From Oceanisphaera sp. IT1-181 (GTDB taxonomy: Bacteria; Pseudomonadota; Gammaproteobacteria; Enterobacterales; Aeromonadaceae), in assembly GCF_033807535.1 (NCBI RefSeq), contig NZ_CP136857.1, positions 1 to 64,000 of the forward strand: a stretch of 64,000 bases of DNA, in the 5' to 3' direction. Position 1 is the stretch's first letter, and the number at the start of each line of letters is the position of its first letter. A program made the translations under genes and the position numbers. The notes beneath the pieces were generated by a model that made no database searches, was not told where the DNA came from, and worked only from the letters and a program-made list of their open reading frames with translations. This document shows positions 27,148 through 35,248 of this stretch, one piece after another.

Positions 27148-28158
27148 TTAGAATTTCAGATCAAACTCTTCGACAAGTGCGCTAAAGCGTGTGTATTGCT
27201 CTTTAGCAAAATCATAGGTTTCTTGAGGCTCCAACACTGTTGCAATGGAACCCAGGTTTTTAACGCGCTGGCGCCATTCTTCATCGGCTTTTACACCCTG
27301 CATAGCATCAATGAGCACCTGCTTGGCAGCCTCATCCATATTGGGCGGACCGACGATTGCGCTCCACCCAACAAGGGTTTCAAGCTCGGGAAGGCCAATT
27401 TCTTGAGTGCTGGGAATATCTTCCAGCCCCTCGATTTTTTCGTCACCGGTGATGAAAATCGCCTTGACCATTCCAGATTCAATCTGTGGCCGAATAGGTG
27501 CTAAATTCCCACAGAAAAGATCTACGTGCCCACCAGCCACTGCCGCCAATGCTGGTCCCTCCCCTTGATAAGGTATGTGAGTCGCAGCAAAGCGGGGGTT
27601 TTCAGCGCCTAATGCCTTCAGTAACTCTATCGTCGCTATCTGGGTCAAAGTGCCGTTACCTGAGGAGCTGTAGGTCAACTTACCTGGAGTTTGCACGACA
27701 GCTGCTCGTAATTCGTCAATATTGTTGTACGGCTTATCCTTACCCGTAACACAGGTGTAAGGATCCACTGAAATCATTCCTAGGTACGTGAATGCATTGG
27801 GATCATACGGCACCTCTTGCATTACAGGGGCTACGGAAAGCACCGCCACTCGCGCCAAGAGAAGCTTATAGCCATCAGGTTTGCTTCGATAAACGTAATC
27901 AGTGCCAACAATTCCGCCAGCGCCAGCCTTGTTCTCCACTATCACATTAGTACCCAACTGCCTCTCTAACGCTTGACTAAAGGTACGTGCAGCAATATCG
28001 GAAGATCCACCTGGCGCATAAGCGGCCACCACTGAAATGGCACGTTCGGGATAGCTCGCTTGAACAAAAGTAGTGGTCCCTAATAAACAGCCTGCCAACA
28101 GTATTCGGAACAGGTTCCGAGCGGGTTTTGTGGTAGTTTTATTATTTGAGCGTTTCAT
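27148..28158 (-). CDS. tctC: Periplasmic solute-binding protein TctC (Bug family)
   Basis: A 336-aa protein with a cleavable signal peptide (hydrophobic LFRILLAGCLLGTTTFVQA, cleavage before SYPER) and Bug-family signatures (AAYAPGGSSDIAART; VENKAGAGGIVGTDYV; LTYSSSGNGT). It captures a carboxylate in the periplasm and delivers it to TctAB. An upstream ATG (28179) is in frame, but AGGA lies 7 nt before 28158 and the signal peptide starts there. First gene of the operon. Confidence 0.92.
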   Translation of the reverse strand: MKRSNNKTTTKPARNLFRILLAGCLLGTTTFVQASYPERAISVVAAYAPGGSSDIAARTFSQALERQLGTNVIVENKAGAGGIVGTDYVYRSKPDGYKLLLARVAVLSVAPVMQEVPYDPNAFTYLGMISVDPYTCVTGKDKPYNNIDELRAAVVQTPGKLTYSSSGNGTLTQIATIELLKALGAENPRFAATHIPYQGEGPALAAVAGGHVDLFCGNLAPIRPQIESGMVKAIFITGDEKIEGLEDIPSTQEIGLPELETLVGWSAIVGPPNMDEAAKQVLIDAMQGVKADEEWRQRVKNLGSIATVLEPQETYDFAKEQYTRFSALVEEFDLKF

Positions 28159-28570
28159 GTTAGTTCCTATTGTTGTCATTGAAAAGTTGGCGCATTTTCA
28201 AGAGCACCAGAGCCACCGACTTATTGTTACTAACTTAGATAGCGATATTGGTTACATTGGTTCGCAAGGCATGTATCAGTATCTGCTGGGTTATATATAG
28301 GACAACAAAACTGGCAACGCAAATGGTTCACAATGGTTCATATGTATATTTTATTTTACAAAAAAATACGGTTCAAGAAACAGTAAGTTACATGACACAA
28401 CCTCAGGATGATATCTCACATTTTTTTATGGTTTAATAAGTGGTTTTCATACAGGTTTGGTAGATAATTATCAGTATTTAATCGCCGATTGCCATTGGTA
28501 GTGTAACGCTTTGAACTATTTTTACTTTCAGTGACCTGATCATTACTATTTCTCTAAATCTAGCTATTTT
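28159..28570. promoter_or_regulatory. Upstream region of the tctCBA operon
   Basis: A non-coding AT-rich region expected to hold the operon promoter and the GntR operator. I see no unambiguous -10/-35 or palindrome. The right part merges into insertion-sequence remnants. Confidence 0.35.
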
Positions 28571-28693
28571 ATGACCCTTTTTGAGCGCCTTAACCAGATC
28601 CCAGATCCAAGCACTGACATTAATATTAAACTCGACTTGGTTGATGTCGTTTTTCTGGTGTTTTCCGCCGTACTCAGTGGCGCAACAGTCTAG
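28571..28693 (+). pseudogene. ISAs1-family transposase, N-terminal remnant
   Basis: ATG at 28571 opens 40 codons (LNQIPDPSTDINIKLDLVDV, VVFLVFSAVLSGA) typical of the start of ISAs1/H-repeat transposases, then a TAG. A later portion of such a transposase is found at 49.7 kb. Confidence 0.6.
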
Positions 28694-28705
28694 GGCGAAC
28701 GCATT

Positions 28706-28761
28706 AGTTTTTAGTTTTTAGCTTTTAGCTTTTAGCTTTTAGCTTTTAGTTTTTAGTTTTT
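28706..28761. repeat. Heptamer tandem repeat, 8 units
   Basis: Eight tandem 7-bp units: AGTTTTT x2, AGCTTTT x4, AGTTTTT x2. The arrangement is symmetrical. Likely slippage-prone. Confidence 0.9.
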
Positions 28762-28784
28762 AACCTACAAAGATATGCCAGCTA

Positions 28785-28999
28785 TTAAAACCCTTAGTCA
28801 TCCCCTCATCTGAGCTGAGCCGCGCCACGCCTAGGTTTGAAAGCGGAGTAGCAAAAAATAACCAAACTATCGCTGGAACTACCTCAACTTAAAAAAGGCT
28901 CTCATCCTAGAGACAATGCGGTACTCAGCAGATTCAGAGGTTAGTGAATATTTAGGTTATGTAGCGAACATGTCGCTATCTGTTATTAAAATGAGGGGA
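28785..28999 (-). mobile_element. IS200/IS605-like right end (TnpB-type), remnant
   Basis: About 215 bp is the inverted counterpart of 55037-55245, which follows a tnpB remnant. Both begin and end with TCCCCTCAT/ATGAGGGGA. The last few tnpB codons (IPSF-stop) are recognisable at 28,990-28,999 on the minus strand. In intact elements this region carries the omega-RNA scaffold. Confidence 0.6.
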
Positions 29000-29479
29000 T
29001 CTCTAAGGCCCAAGATAATAGGTCCGACCGCATTCAGAGTCGTTGATGCTTATGCCCATCAGGAGGAAGAAAAAGCGCTGGCTGAAGATCATGGTAAGAA
29101 ATTTACTGATTACACCATCACCCGCTCAGCTAAGCCTCATTGGAACGTACTGCCTTACTACATTGCAAAGAGCAGGTCGAAAAATGATCCGCTGGCCAAG
29201 TCAGCAAAATTAAAGCATCACCACATCTATCTACAGCCACATGACAGTGGCTTGTACGTATTTATGACAGCAGCACAGCCGGCTAATAAAACCATTTCAA
29301 AACAAATACTGGTGGAGAATTTATTGGTTTGGGACGCAAATAGTAATTCACTAGACGTGTTTACCCATCCGCTTACCAACGCATATGTAAACAGCTTTAC
29401 CTTGGATATGCTCAAAAGTAGTGAAAGCAGTAAGACATCAGTATTTACTAAGTTAGCCAAGCTGATGGTAGAGAACTGA
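28916..29479 (+). CDS. Unidentified protein; 5' end overlaps an IS remnant
   Basis: A 187-codon frame. The first 28 or so codons lie in the IS605-like remnant, so the true start is uncertain; the protein may be a truncated gene fused to IS sequence. From RPKIIGPTAFR onward it is a soluble mixed alpha/beta protein with a basic, His-rich patch (KSAKLKHHHIYLQPHDSG). No family recognised. No good ribosome binding site was found for a downstream methionine. Confidence 0.4.
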   Translation: MRYSADSEVSEYLGYVANMSLSVIKMRGSLRPKIIGPTAFRVVDAYAHQEEEKALAEDHGKKFTDYTITRSAKPHWNVLPYYIAKSRSKNDPLAKSAKLKHHHIYLQPHDSGLYVFMTAAQPANKTISKQILVENLLVWDANSNSLDVFTHPLTNAYVNSFTLDMLKSSESSKTSVFTKLAKLMVEN

Positions 29480-29613
29480 TATCTTTACAGGGAAATCAGT
29501 AGCCGCAGTGAACGACAGCTCACAGGCCTGTTGCCCAAGGAGAGTGCATCATCAAAAGCATTAAGACTGACTAAGCGCTATCTGGCCAGTAAAACATAAC
29601 TAATATACAGGCT

Positions 29614-29760
29614 CTAAAGCCGCCGTAGTTGTTGCTCAATGCGTTCCCATTGATCTTCACGTAACCAATAATATCTCTTCATCAGCTACCTCTAATGTTG
29701 ATATTGAAGGTAGCTGACTAGGCATATTTATGAAAATGAGAACGCACCCTAGTTATAACG
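29614..29760 (-). mobile_element. IS5-type element, left-end remnant
   Basis: The end CTAGGGTGCGTTCTCA (reverse, 29,737-29,753) matches the terminus at 50,643. A minus-strand start at 29682 encodes KRYYWLREDQWERIEQQLRRL, the N-terminus of an IS5-type transposase, and then stops. Confidence 0.55.
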
Positions 29761-30063
29761 CGCTCAAAACCACAGTTTTTAGGTAAGTTTTATTCGCACT
29801 CGATACGTTCGAGGCAGGCGTGCGTGAGGTCGAGCGTCTCACGTCGCGGAAAGTCAGGATTAGAATTTCTGGTTTTTCACGCTAGGATGAAAACGCGCTA
29901 GACCGCGCTAACACTGGTCCGGACGGGCACCTACTGTGAAGGGTTATAGTTCGTATCGTAGATGTCTGTTATCCGCGCGTGGCTGGAGTGAAATACAGAG
30001 TCAGATGCACAGTGGTATGGGGACGTAGACGAGTGAGCATTAATAAAAGAGGGCCTTACTAAG

Positions 30064-30083
30064 TTGGTTATCATGATAACCAA
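30064..30083. promoter_or_regulatory. 20-bp perfect palindrome
   Basis: TTGGTTATCATGATAACCAA has perfect two-fold symmetry and no nearby gene start. It resembles an operator left without its gene. Confidence 0.5.
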
Positions 30084-30192
30084 ACCCTTCAATATTTGGT
30101 TTTAACATCGAGAGAGTCGCAGCTCTGCGTAAAAATAGGGGCAGGGCTCCGCAAAATATTCAGCCAAGAGCCGATGCGGAAAACTTATATTA

Positions 30193-30216
30193 AAAAGGCC
30201 CGAGTAGGGCCCTTGC
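30193..30216 (-). terminator. Terminator of the first toxin-antitoxin operon
   Basis: On the minus strand, AAGGGCCC - loop TACTC - GGGCCTTTTT forms a stem with one bulge and five T residues, six bases beyond the antitoxin stop. Confidence 0.6.
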
Positions 30217-30221
30217 GGACC

Positions 30222-30509
30222 TTAGTGAGCGGCTAGCGCTACGTACACTTTCGGGTCGCTCTGGATCGTAGCCAGCACCTTGGCGGCTAACCCTGCTGGA
30301 TTACGGCGTTTGCACTCCCAGCTCTTGATGGTGTCTATGCTGACGCCCATCGTGGCGGCAAATTCGGCCTGAGTTACCTTCAGTAAATCTTCACGGATTG
30401 CCTTAACGTCGGCAATCTCGTAACGAGTGACACGGGCGGGCTCTTTGCGGCTCTGTTGAATGTCTACCGCTTCCTCAAAGGAGGCTTGAAGTTCATTAAA
30501 AAAGCTCAT
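30222..30509 (-). CDS. XRE-family antitoxin (NadS/HigA-like)
   Basis: A 95-aa protein whose helix-turn-helix (residues ~50-75: TQAEFAATMGVSIDTIKSWE, then KRRNPAG) is typical of NadS-like antitoxins that follow their RelE toxin. Overlaps the toxin stop by ATGA. It should neutralise the toxin and repress the operon. Confidence 0.82.
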   Translation of the reverse strand: MSFFNELQASFEEAVDIQQSRKEPARVTRYEIADVKAIREDLLKVTQAEFAATMGVSIDTIKSWECKRRNPAGLAAKVLATIQSDPKVYVALAAH

Positions 30510-30841
30510 TTTCCCTCTCCTTTCAGTGATTGAGCGAGTTTCTTTAGTGTGGCCTTATCTTCCTTCGTGAGACTGTCTTTCACTGATTTCGGATATACCA
30601 TCACGAGAAAAATTCTATCGACGTGGGTCAGGACGTAAAGCTCGCGAACACTACCGCTTTTGCCCTTGTTACCCACTGCCATCCGAACCTTTCGTAGGCC
30701 GCCCGTGTCCTTCATTATGTCGCCCTTGTCAGGCTGCGTAATGAACTCGATTTGAAAATCTTTTAGTTCGTCGCCTGTGGCAAGCTCCTTGATCTGCTTG
30801 GTAAACATTGGAGTTTCTACGAACTCAATAGCATGACTCAC
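30506..30841 (-). CDS. RelE/HigB-type toxin
   Basis: A 111-aa basic protein with the RelE fold pattern (FTKQIKELATGDELKDFQ; TGGLRKVRMAVGNKGKSG; ELYVLTHVDRIFLVMVYPK). It probably cleaves mRNA at the ribosome. The longest frame uses a GTG start (30841) with a weak ribosome binding site. Toxin-first gene order, as in HigBA and NadS systems. Confidence 0.82.
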   Translation of the reverse strand: MSHAIEFVETPMFTKQIKELATGDELKDFQIEFITQPDKGDIMKDTGGLRKVRMAVGNKGKSGSVRELYVLTHVDRIFLVMVYPKSVKDSLTKEDKATLKKLAQSLKGEGK

Positions 30842-31166
30842 TAAGCGGATTTCTTACTTAATTGTATTAAGTGTACATGGTACACCTTGTTTGCGCATGC
30901 GTAAATAACCGGAAATTTCGTATGACACTCTGGGGCTCACAGGTTGAACCCCATGGATTACGCATAGCTTATCCCTGCCTCTCATACGCGCACGAGCAGC
31001 CCCAAATCCTTCGCAAAAAATGATTTAAGGTACGTACACGCGCCTCGATGAGGCTAATTACTGGGCAGTAATTACTTCCTGAGCAGAGCTGATTAATGAG
31101 GGCTCGCAAAACGACGAACAGTGGTAATGTTGTGTAATATAGTTAATTTATGATTAGGAATTTTTC
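30842..31166. promoter_or_regulatory. Non-coding region upstream of the first toxin-antitoxin pair
   Basis: Holds the promoter side of the minus-strand toxin operon and of the plus-strand membrane protein. A repeated AATTAAGT..GTACA-rich stretch lies just before the toxin. Nothing else is recognisable. Confidence 0.3.
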
Positions 31167-31760
31167 ATGTCAGACGAAAAAACACACTCACGCATAAACC
31201 CGCGGTTTGCATTAGTGATGCTTGTCATCATGTTTTCAGTGCTTACTGTGGCTTATCTCAATTATGGTTTTGATGGTGTCCAGTTTGTCGCTTCTATAAT
31301 TGGCTCACTAACTATCCTGCTAGTGTTTCCGTTTAGCTGGCTTGTACGAGTGATTACCTATGTAGTAATCGCAGTCACCTTTTTTGAGGCATCCGTGCCG
31401 GAAGAAACGAACGCTCTTATTGTCGTCACCGTTTTGTGTGGTGAACTTTTGTCACTGCTGATAAGAAACTGGCGTAGTTTTGCTAGCATGATGGGGATGA
31501 ATATTCCTGCAGAAGGAGATGGGCCAAAGTTTTCAGTGCTGTATTTCTACATGTTATTCAGAGATATAGGGTTTTCTGTTTTGTTTGCAATTGGCGATCT
31601 TTTTTCTGGAATTAGAGTGGGGCGGGTTTCAATGGATAGCGATACTTCTTATGAAATTGAAGACCACACCTACGCTAAAAAAAGATGGAACTCGCATCAT
31701 GGCACAGGGATGAATCATTATGGATTGGGAGGGACTGACCATTCGGATATAGGAAAGTAG
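31167..31760 (+). CDS. Unidentified inner-membrane protein
   Basis: A 197-aa protein with three to four hydrophobic segments (about residues 13-30, 35-70, 77-95, 125-150) and a polar C-terminal tail ending HHGTGMNHYGLGGTDHSD. Start supported by AGGA upstream. Free-standing gene between toxin modules; no family recognised. Confidence 0.6.
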   Translation: MSDEKTHSRINPRFALVMLVIMFSVLTVAYLNYGFDGVQFVASIIGSLTILLVFPFSWLVRVITYVVIAVTFFEASVPEETNALIVVTVLCGELLSLLIRNWRSFASMMGMNIPAEGDGPKFSVLYFYMLFRDIGFSVLFAIGDLFSGIRVGRVSMDSDTSYEIEDHTYAKKRWNSHHGTGMNHYGLGGTDHSDIGK

Positions 31761-31835
31761 CCCGCCACTCATCTTGTAGTTTTTGATGAGCTCCCTAACT
31801 GACCCCCATGACTTTTTTCATTTATTTCAGGCCCG

Positions 31836-31957
31836 TACGCGTGCCTCGATAAAGCCGATTTCCCTGGCGGAGGCAAACGCCGCGTCCAGGGAATGAAAAA
31901 TCCGCGCCTGCTCTGCCCCATTTACCTTTCTATTCAAGCACAGCGCCACTAAAGCGC
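31836..31957 (-). pseudogene. Truncated duplicate of the 85-aa protein gene at 34669
   Basis: About 120 bp nearly matches the C-terminal part of 34669-34926 (ALCLNRKVNGAEQARIFHS, then FIEARV) but lacks the N-terminal half. A recent local duplication. Confidence 0.75.
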
Positions 31958-31962
31958 TATTT

Positions 31963-32271
31963 CTAATAACAATTATAATTAAATAGGTTTAAACCTATTT
32001 TATTATTCTCATACACCTGCTTTCTGTGCCCAATGGTGGCCGCTAAAATTTCCATTTTTCCTTCTTTTATTTCGCACAGGATACGGTAGTCGCCAACACG
32101 ATAGCGCCAGAACTCCCCGAGCTCTCCCTTCAACGCTTTGCCCAAAGTGCGCAGGTCTTCGAGGGGAGCCACGCGAACGGTGAGGTAATCAACGATGCGC
32201 CGCGCGGCTTGTTTGTCCATTTTCTTTAGCGTTTTGAGAGCCTGTTTTGAGTATTCAATCGTCCAAGCCAA
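31963..32271 (-). CDS. RelE/ParE-family toxin
   Basis: A 102-aa protein with the RelE pattern (WTIEYSKQALKTLKKMDKQ; LGEFWRYRVGDYRILCEI; ILAATIGHRKQVY). Typical family members end at HRKxVY. Here the frame continues 15 residues through an AATAGGTTT palindrome, so the natural stop may have been replaced. Overlaps the antitoxin gene by 17 bp. Confidence 0.85.
   Translation of the reverse strand: MAWTIEYSKQALKTLKKMDKQAARRIVDYLTVRVAPLEDLRTLGKALKGELGEFWRYRVGDYRILCEIKEGKMEILAATIGHRKQVYENNKIGLNLFNYNCY
31981..32000. repeat. AATAGGTTT palindrome, copy 1
   Basis: A perfect 20-bp palindrome AAATAGGTTTAAACCTATTT at the 3' end of the RelE gene. It is the first of three related palindromes within 1.5 kb. 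Confidence 0.85.
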
Positions 32272-32479
32272 GCGCGGCCCTTACCTCTTCGGTGCTGTGA
32301 GTGGTTTCTTCGCCTCGCGCGATACGGGCACTGACATCAGCGGCTAAGTAATAATCCTCTAAGTCTTCTAAGTGGGTCAAAATAGCCTCCCGTGCATAAT
32401 AGGTTTTGGTTCGGCCAGTCATGGCGGCTAAATTCGCCAATCGCTGCTCTATGTCTTGAGATAACCGAATTGCTAGCAT
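32255..32479 (-). CDS. RelB-like ribbon-helix-helix antitoxin
   Basis: A 74-aa protein. The N-terminus MLAIRLSQDIEQRLANLAAM, then TGRTKTYYAREAI, is a ribbon-helix-helix; the C-terminal tail (STEEVRAALGLDD) would wrap the toxin. AAGGAG lies 7 nt before the ATG. The promoter overlaps the 39-bp palindrome at 32549. Confidence 0.85.
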   Translation of the reverse strand: MLAIRLSQDIEQRLANLAAMTGRTKTYYAREAILTHLEDLEDYYLAADVSARIARGEETTHSTEEVRAALGLDD

Positions 32480-32548
32480 GATAGCTCCTTTGCTATACGT
32501 GTATAGCGTTTAGTGTCGGTGATTTTTCCGACATGCGCAATCTACATA

Positions 32549-32587
32549 ATTATAATATAATAGGTTTAAAACCTATTATATTATAAT
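32549..32587. repeat. 39-bp palindrome, copy 2
   Basis: 19-bp perfect arms with a single central base and core TAATAGGTTT-A-AAACCTATTA. It lies between the divergent antitoxin and the unidentified gene at 32602, a position suited to an operator. Confidence 0.9.
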
Positions 32588-32601
32588 TAGTGGGGTGGAG
32601 A

Positions 32602-33408
32602 ATGAGTGACAATAAGGCCGCATGGCGGCACTTTTACGCGGCAGAAAAAGCCTTTTATGCTTTTCTAGAGCAGAGCTGCACTGAGGCTGTATTCGGGGAA
32701 TATCCCGCCTATAGCGAGCACCGCACCGCTAACGGGGCGTTATTGACGCGACCGCCGCGCTTTGTACGCAGCATTATCGTGGTGCCCACCGCGCTTAAAC
32801 GGGAGCTGATGGAGCAAATACAGCACTTACAGGAGGCGTTTTTTGCTGCGGCTCCCGAGGGTAAACTGCCGGTCCGGTGGCCGAGTGTGTATCACGGCGT
32901 AGAGCAGGTGAATATCAGCGTGAACACGGCGCACAGCTCGAAAGCGGTCGTGCCTGGGGAAGCGTTACGGCTAAAAACGGCGCAGTGGCCGAAAGAAAAA
33001 GCCGCGCAAGCGGCGCTGTTAGCGCAATTTACACTGGAACAACAGGCCTTGATCGCGTGGGGGTTAAGCAGCGCCGCGATAGATGAAGCGCTGGAAATCG
33101 GTCGATTTGGGCAACCGGCCATCGTGTTAACGCTGACGGTGGACAGCCAAGAGCTGCTTGAGGTGACGGGATGCGCGAACATTCAGGCGCGAAAGTTTAC
33201 GGGCTCACAATATCGGGCGCGTATTCGCCGAGTGGGGGAATCGGCGGGGACACGGGTTAAACTGGGGCTGATGGTGCTGTTGGGCAATGACTCGCCGCAG
33301 GTGGTCACCGCGACGCCGCAAGCGCCGCGACCGCACCAATTGAGTGCCACCGCGACCGCCATTGAGCTGCCGATTGAGGCCGAATTTACCTTTTTTGGCC
33401 GCGGTTAA
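32602..33408 (+). CDS. Unidentified 268-aa protein bracketed by palindromes
   Basis: A soluble alpha/beta protein starting MSDNKAAWRHFYAAEKAFYAF. It holds two long helices (LKRELMEQIQHLQEAFFAAA; WPKEKAAQAALLAQF) and a C-terminal beta-rich part (YRARIRRVGESAGTRVKLGL). The ATG at 32602 is preferred over a GTG 12 nt upstream because GGGG precedes it at a suitable distance. Base composition looks richer in G+C than the surrounding DNA, suggesting separate acquisition. No family recognised. The flanking palindromes make it look like a mobile cassette. Confidence 0.6.
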   Translation: MSDNKAAWRHFYAAEKAFYAFLEQSCTEAVFGEYPAYSEHRTANGALLTRPPRFVRSIIVVPTALKRELMEQIQHLQEAFFAAAPEGKLPVRWPSVYHGVEQVNISVNTAHSSKAVVPGEALRLKTAQWPKEKAAQAALLAQFTLEQQALIAWGLSSAAIDEALEIGRFGQPAIVLTLTVDSQELLEVTGCANIQARKFTGSQYRARIRRVGESAGTRVKLGLMVLLGNDSPQVVTATPQAPRPHQLSATATAIELPIEAEFTFFGRG

Positions 33409-33447
33409 CCGTCCGCTCCGGTGTTGGGAATGAACATTCACGATGAA

Positions 33448-33479
33448 TTATAATAGGTTTTAAACCTATTATATTATAA
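33448..33479. repeat. AATAGGTTT palindrome, copy 3
   Basis: 12-bp arms (TATAATAGGTTT-T-AAACCTATTATA), almost the copy-2 sequence shortened by a few bases, just after the gene at 32602. That gene is thus bracketed by two copies. Confidence 0.85.
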
Positions 33480-34668
33480 ATGTGTTGGTGCTTGTTCCTG
33501 TTTGCAGGGGTGCGCTGTGTGAAAAAACGGGGGGGTTCCCTCGCTTAATTAGGTTTTATGCGCGTATGCACCCCACAAGCACGCGCTAGGTGATAGTGTG
33601 GTGACATTTTTGCCGCAATTCACAGACGTAGAAATTTTAATTCGGGTTAAGTAGCGTGCTTTCGCTTATAAAATGCACAATTACGCGCTTTTTAAGCCCG
33701 TTAACGGCAACTACGCCGGAATATAGATGTAAGGTTTTGATAAACAAGGGTTTTAATGTTTTTGGTAGTGTGCGTTATTGACGGCATCCGTGCCGGAATA
33801 GAGTGATGCAGCCCCTTTTTTATCGCTATATTCACCAACGGCAACCACGCCGAAATAGAGCTATAAGATGTTGATAAACAAGGGTTTTAATGTTTTTGGT
33901 AGTGTGCGTTATTGACGGCGTCCGTGCCGGAATAGAGTGATGCAGCCCCTTTTTTATCGCTATATTCACCAACGGCAACCACGCCGGAATAGAGCTGTAA
34001 GATGTTGATAAAAAAGGGTTTTAATGATGTTGGCATGTGCATTATTGACGGCATCCGTGCCGGAATAGTAGATCATTTCTACTCCTCCGACCCTCTTTTC
34101 CTTGCGGTTTTCACCCGCGGAGTTTGATTTATACCGCCATGGCCATGGTAATGTCAGCTTGAGCTCTTCTGTAGGGGGTGACAAATCGCCGTGAGGAGCA
34201 TCAGCGGGAGTGAGTTGTGTGACATTTTTACCGCAATTAGTCAGTGTAGAAACAAAGTTTTTATTGTTTTTTATCAAGTGCTTAAGTTAGGCGTTCCGGC
34301 CTGAGTACATTTTGTGTTCGTTATTTGTGCCTCCATGAAGCCAGTTCTCGCCGCTCAACACGGCGATTTGTCACCCCCCCCCACAAGCGCACGCCAGATG
34401 ATTGTGGGGCTGACATTTTTGCTGCAAAAAACAAAAGTAGAAACTTGAATCGCTTTTTTAAGGCGCCGCAAGTCACATAAAACCTGTAGGTATTAAATGT
34501 AATTTCCTTATATATCATTAACTTATATTTATATTGTGAAAGTTAACTTTGCTATAGCCAGCTGTGGAGTTTGGTTTCTACCCCGATTAGAGGTGTCAGG
34601 TTGAGTGTTCTGCCGTAGGGATAATATGTTAGTTTCTACCCCCCCCCAACCCCCTGTCCTTTGTGGTT
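33480..34668. repeat. Gene-free region with dispersed repeats
   Basis: Besides the 134-bp tandem units, a looser module recurs near 33,566-33,640, 34,165-34,255 and 34,365-34,450. It consists of a C-run with CCACAAGC or its inverse, then TGACATTTTTGCCGCAA, then GTAGAAA. An inverted pair GGGGTGACAAATCGCCGTG / CACGGCGATTTGTCACCCC occurs at about 34,176 and 34,356. No gene is seen. Possibly a degenerate family of structured small elements. Confidence 0.6.
33703..34070. repeat. 134-bp tandem repeat, about 2.75 units
   Basis: Units begin at 33703, 33837 and 33971 with AACGGCAA(C/T)... Each holds two half-units with small hairpin-like motifs (ACGGCAACYACGCCGGAATA and ACGGCRTCCGTGCCGGAATA). No ORF spans it. 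Confidence 0.9.
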
Positions 34669-34926
34669 TTACCCGCAGCGCACCCGCGCTTCGATGAAGC
34701 CAATTTCCCGCGCCGCCTGGAACGCCGCGTCCAACGAATGAAAAATCCGCGCCTGCTCTGCCCCATTTACCTTTCTATTCAAGCACAGCGCCACTAAGGC
34801 GCCGTTTCGGCGCTTAACGTGCAGATTCCAGCGTGGTGTGGGCCCCGATTCAAGCAAGGCCGGCAACAAGACGCAGCTTTGTAAGTCGCCGGCATCAAAC
34901 AGCAGTCGCAGTTGGTCTAAACGCAT
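34669..34926 (-). CDS. Small 85-aa plasmid-type protein
   Basis: MRLDQLRLLFDAGDLQSC at the start, a central beta part (RWNLHVKRRNGALVALCLN) and the C-terminal helix SLDAAFQAAREIGFIEARV. I recall similar short proteins on plasmids, sometimes labelled replication-associated, but cannot prove it. A truncated duplicate lies at 31836. Confidence 0.5.
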   Translation of the reverse strand: MRLDQLRLLFDAGDLQSCVLLPALLESGPTPRWNLHVKRRNGALVALCLNRKVNGAEQARIFHSLDAAFQAAREIGFIEARVRCG

Positions 34927-35023
34927 ATTGGTGTTTCACCTGTGCAAATTTAAGATTTGAGGTGTCAGGGTAGGGCAAAAAGCGGGTTTTGCAAGTGCAG
35001 AACGGGCGTTATGGGCACATTGA

Positions 35024-35045
35024 TTGAACATAACGCCGTATTATC
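35024..35045 (+). repeat. 22-bp repeat, copy 1
   Basis: TTGAACATAACGCCGTATTATC, found exactly again at 38284. A degenerate third copy is at 36034. Here it is also the right arm of the inverted repeat GGCGTTATG / CATAACGCC. Confidence 0.8.
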
Positions 35046-35248
35046 TAAAACGGGGCCACAGTTGCTAATTACCTCAAGCGTGATAAGTACTTCTGTCGTC
35101 CAAATGTATGTCTCAAAAAGTACACGTTATGGGATGCCAAAAACACCCCGTAAGCACCCTTGAAACTGTGGCGTGCAGCACGCTAAAGCCATGTTTATTG
35201 TCTTATAATGATTTTGGTACCTTTTGAAGCAGAAGCAGGGAGGACATT

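Noticed and set aside
34957..35163. 68-aa ORF before the serine recombinase
   Set aside because: It spans the 22-bp repeat and an inverted repeat, has no ribosome binding site and no recognisable features.
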